Assembly (NCBI GenBank): GCA_937888925.1
Contig: CALARM010001125.1
Location: 1 to 5,713 of the forward strand
DNA from: an uncultured Synergistia bacterium
Lineage (GTDB): Bacteria; Eremiobacterota; SpSt-956; JAKJGF01
DNA length: 5,713 nt
Direction: 5' to 3'
The translations under genes were made by a program, and so were the position numbers. The notes under the pieces were generated by a model. The model was not told where the DNA came from, searched no databases, and was given only the letters and a program-made list of their open reading frames with translations. Shown here one piece after another: positions 4,735 to 5,713 of this stretch. How positions within the stretch are numbered: the first letter of the stretch is position 1; every line of letters starts with the position of its first letter.

Positions 4735-5112
4735 ATGCCATACACAATTAAAATAGATGAAGAAGAAGGTTTAATATATCTTACCATTACAGATATTATC
4801 ACATTAGAGATTGGTCTTGAATCCCGTAAAGAACTTGCTCAGATTATTCAAAGAACCGGTATTAAAAAAGTTCTGGTTGACCAGTTAGAAGCAATCACTG
4901 GCGGTACTGTTTTTGATATTTACAAATTTCATTCCTCTCATGATGGATTTTTCTCCGGGGCTATCAGAATTGCAGTGATTTTTTCGGAGGAAAAAGAAAG
5001 AGTGGATAATGTAAATTTTGCAGAAAATGTTGCCATAAATAGAGGGATAATAATTAAAACTTTTACTGAAATAAATAAAGGTGTTAAGTGGTTGCATAGT
5101 CTTGAATTTTGA
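4735..5112 (+). CDS. STAS/SpoIIAA-like domain protein (125 aa)
   Basis: A small soluble single-domain protein opening MPYTIKIDEEEGLIYLTITD. Alternating strands and helices are evident: two N-terminal strands, helix LESRKELAQIIQ, strand KKVLVDQLEA, helix TVFDIYKF, strand IRIAVIF, helix VDNVNFAENVAINRG, strand IIIKTF, and a closing helix INKGVKWLHSLEF. This order, and especially the MPY-I-xDEE opening with a terminal WL helix, resembles bacterial proteins annotated as STAS/SEC14-like, related to anti-sigma factor antagonists. Such domains usually mediate protein interactions or signalling. The canonical phosphorylatable Ser of SpoIIAA is not evident, so an anti-anti-sigma role is not supported. 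The start is the ATG at 4735. It is divergent from the peptidase genes and 23 nt upstream of a secreted TPR protein gene, with which it is probably cotranscribed. The frame is certain; the family call rests on pattern only. Confidence 0.75.
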   Translation: MPYTIKIDEEEGLIYLTITDIITLEIGLESRKELAQIIQRTGIKKVLVDQLEAITGGTVFDIYKFHSSHDGFFSGAIRIAVIFSEEKERVDNVNFAENVAINRGIIIKTFTEINKGVKWLHSLEF

Positions 5113-5135
5113 GAATCTAAATAAGGTGATCTTTT

Positions 5136-5713
5136 ATGATGAATAAATTTATGTTCCTTATGTTCATTTTATTATTTACCTCCTATGCCTTTGCTATTGA
5201 AGATTCTTCTCATAGACAGAGTAATTCTCCTGATAAACCTGTCATTATCTCTGTAGATTCTTCTGGCAGAAGAGTAGAAAATTCTCCTGATAGAGGAAAT
5301 TTTTCCGAGAAAAAGCCGGAGATTTTAGAAGAAAAATCTCCTGAGAAGATATCTGACAGATCTGTTACTGAAGAAGAGAAATTTCCTGAGAAAAAGCCGG
5401 AAATTTTAGAAGAAAAATCTCCTGAGAAGATATCTGACAGATCTGTTACTGAAGAACAGAAACCTCCTGAAAAAATATCTGACATATCTGATAGAAGGTT
5501 GAAAAATTCAGATGATGGAGAGATTAAAAATCAGGACATAAATAATTATAATACTTATAATACTTATAATGTAACTCCTGATATGCCCGGTTACTGGGAT
5601 ACAAGAGGAGACAACTTTTTTTCTGACAGAAGATATGCAGAAGCTTTGGAATGTTATGTTAAAGCTCTGAAGATTAATCCTTCATCTAAAGAACTGGATG
5701 ATAAAATAGCAGA
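5136..5713 (+). CDS. Secreted repeat-and-TPR protein, N-terminal part (runs off window)
   Basis: An open frame of 192 complete codons begins at an ATG at 5136 and reaches the window edge with no stop. AAGGTGA (5123-5129) ends 6 nt before the ATG; a second ATG follows at 5139. Residues 1-20 (MMNKFMFLMFILLFTSYAFA) form a classical Sec signal peptide with an A-F-A cleavage site. Residues 21-57 are low-complexity (NSPDKP, NSPDRG). Two 27-residue repeats (58-84 and 85-111: EKKPEILEEKSPEKISDRS, then VTEE) and a partial third (PEKISD) follow. Next comes an Asn/Tyr stretch (NNYNTYNTYN, 136-145). A TPR unit fits residues 151-184, with W154, G158, F161, A170, Y174, A177 and P182 in canonical positions. 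This suggests an exported scaffold protein whose charged linker leads to a TPR array. It is probably in an operon with the STAS-like gene. Total length and function are unknown. Confidence 0.85.
   Translation, partial: MMNKFMFLMFILLFTSYAFAIEDSSHRQSNSPDKPVIISVDSSGRRVENSPDRGNFSEKKPEILEEKSPEKISDRSVTEEEKFPEKKPEILEEKSPEKISDRSVTEEQKPPEKISDISDRRLKNSDDGEIKNQDINNYNTYNTYNVTPDMPGYWDTRGDNFFSDRRYAEALECYVKALKINPSSKELDDKIA
5307..5468 (+). repeat. Two tandem 81-bp coding repeats
   Basis: Copies at 5307-5387 and 5388-5468 are identical at 77 of 81 positions by direct comparison. The differences are one silent change (GAG/GAA) in codon 5 and three bases near the end (GAG/CAG and TTT/CCT). A truncated third unit follows (PEKISD from 5466). 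The unit keeps the frame (27 residues). The near-identity indicates recent duplication or ongoing homogenisation. Confidence 0.9.
5547..5570 (+). repeat. 9-bp microrepeat TATAATACT
   Basis: TATAATACT occurs at 5547 and 5556, followed by a partial copy TATAAT at 5565, in frame and encoding YNTYNTYN. It lies in the linker between the charged repeats and the TPR unit. The short in-frame unit is prone to slippage. Confidence 0.75.

Noticed and set aside
4885..5097. Minus-strand open frame of 70 codons
   Set aside because: It is antisense to the STAS-like gene, which has the better start, ribosome binding site and domain pattern.
5307..5468. Direct repeats considered as a CRISPR array
   Set aside because: The units are contiguous with no unique spacers, stay in the coding frame and encode repeated peptide.
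5210..5485. Minus-strand frame of 91 codons with SDIFSGDFSS-type repeats
   Set aside because: The apparent repeats mirror the 81-bp repeats of the secreted TPR protein on the plus strand, which has a signal peptide and ribosome binding site. The antisense frame has neither.

Overview
This is an AT-rich bacterial window. It shows strong AGGAGG/AGGTGAT-type ribosome binding sites, TATAAT -10 boxes, dominant AGA/ATA/TTA codon choice and compact intergenic hairpin terminators. One product carries a classical Sec signal peptide. These traits fit a low-GC bacterium, but no gene here allows a confident phylum call. Two unusual clostripain-like paralogs and 7-bp repeat tracts would suit an uncultivated or poorly sampled lineage; that is inference only.

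Layout. The left three quarters reads on the minus strand. At the left edge (1-51) there may be the N-terminus of a gene running out of the window, with a promoter at 94-122. It is bordered by a heptanucleotide repeat tract (53-94). A strong GC-rich hairpin (146-177) separates it from a 61-codon gene of unknown function (272-457). The gap 458-708 holds that gene's promoter region and a 115-bp inverted-repeat element (581-695) flanked by 5-bp direct repeats, which is either a MITE-like insertion or a structured RNA/terminator. Two large tandem paralogs of the C11 (clostripain/caspase-fold) cysteine peptidase family follow, at 709-2535 and 2691-4523. A 15-bp-stem intrinsic terminator lies between them. 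Each has its own promoter region, and the two regions share a conserved 36-bp upstream element.

The right quarter reads on the plus strand, diverging from the peptidases across a 211-bp intergenic region. A 125-residue STAS/SpoIIAA-like protein (4735-5112) is followed 23 nt later by the start of a secreted protein (5136 to the window end). The secreted protein has a signal peptide, two near-identical 27-residue repeats rich in Pro/Glu/Lys, and a TPR unit. These two probably form an operon.

How the genes work together. The two peptidases keep the His/Cys dyad and the Asp expected to select basic P1 residues. They share an apparent insertion of about 170 residues, a common N-terminal KDQV motif and a common C-terminal tail, and they have near-equivalent promoters. 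They look like an old duplication maintained as two active, co-regulated Arg/Lys-directed proteases. The sequence does not show their substrates, or any functional link to the divergent STAS/TPR pair.
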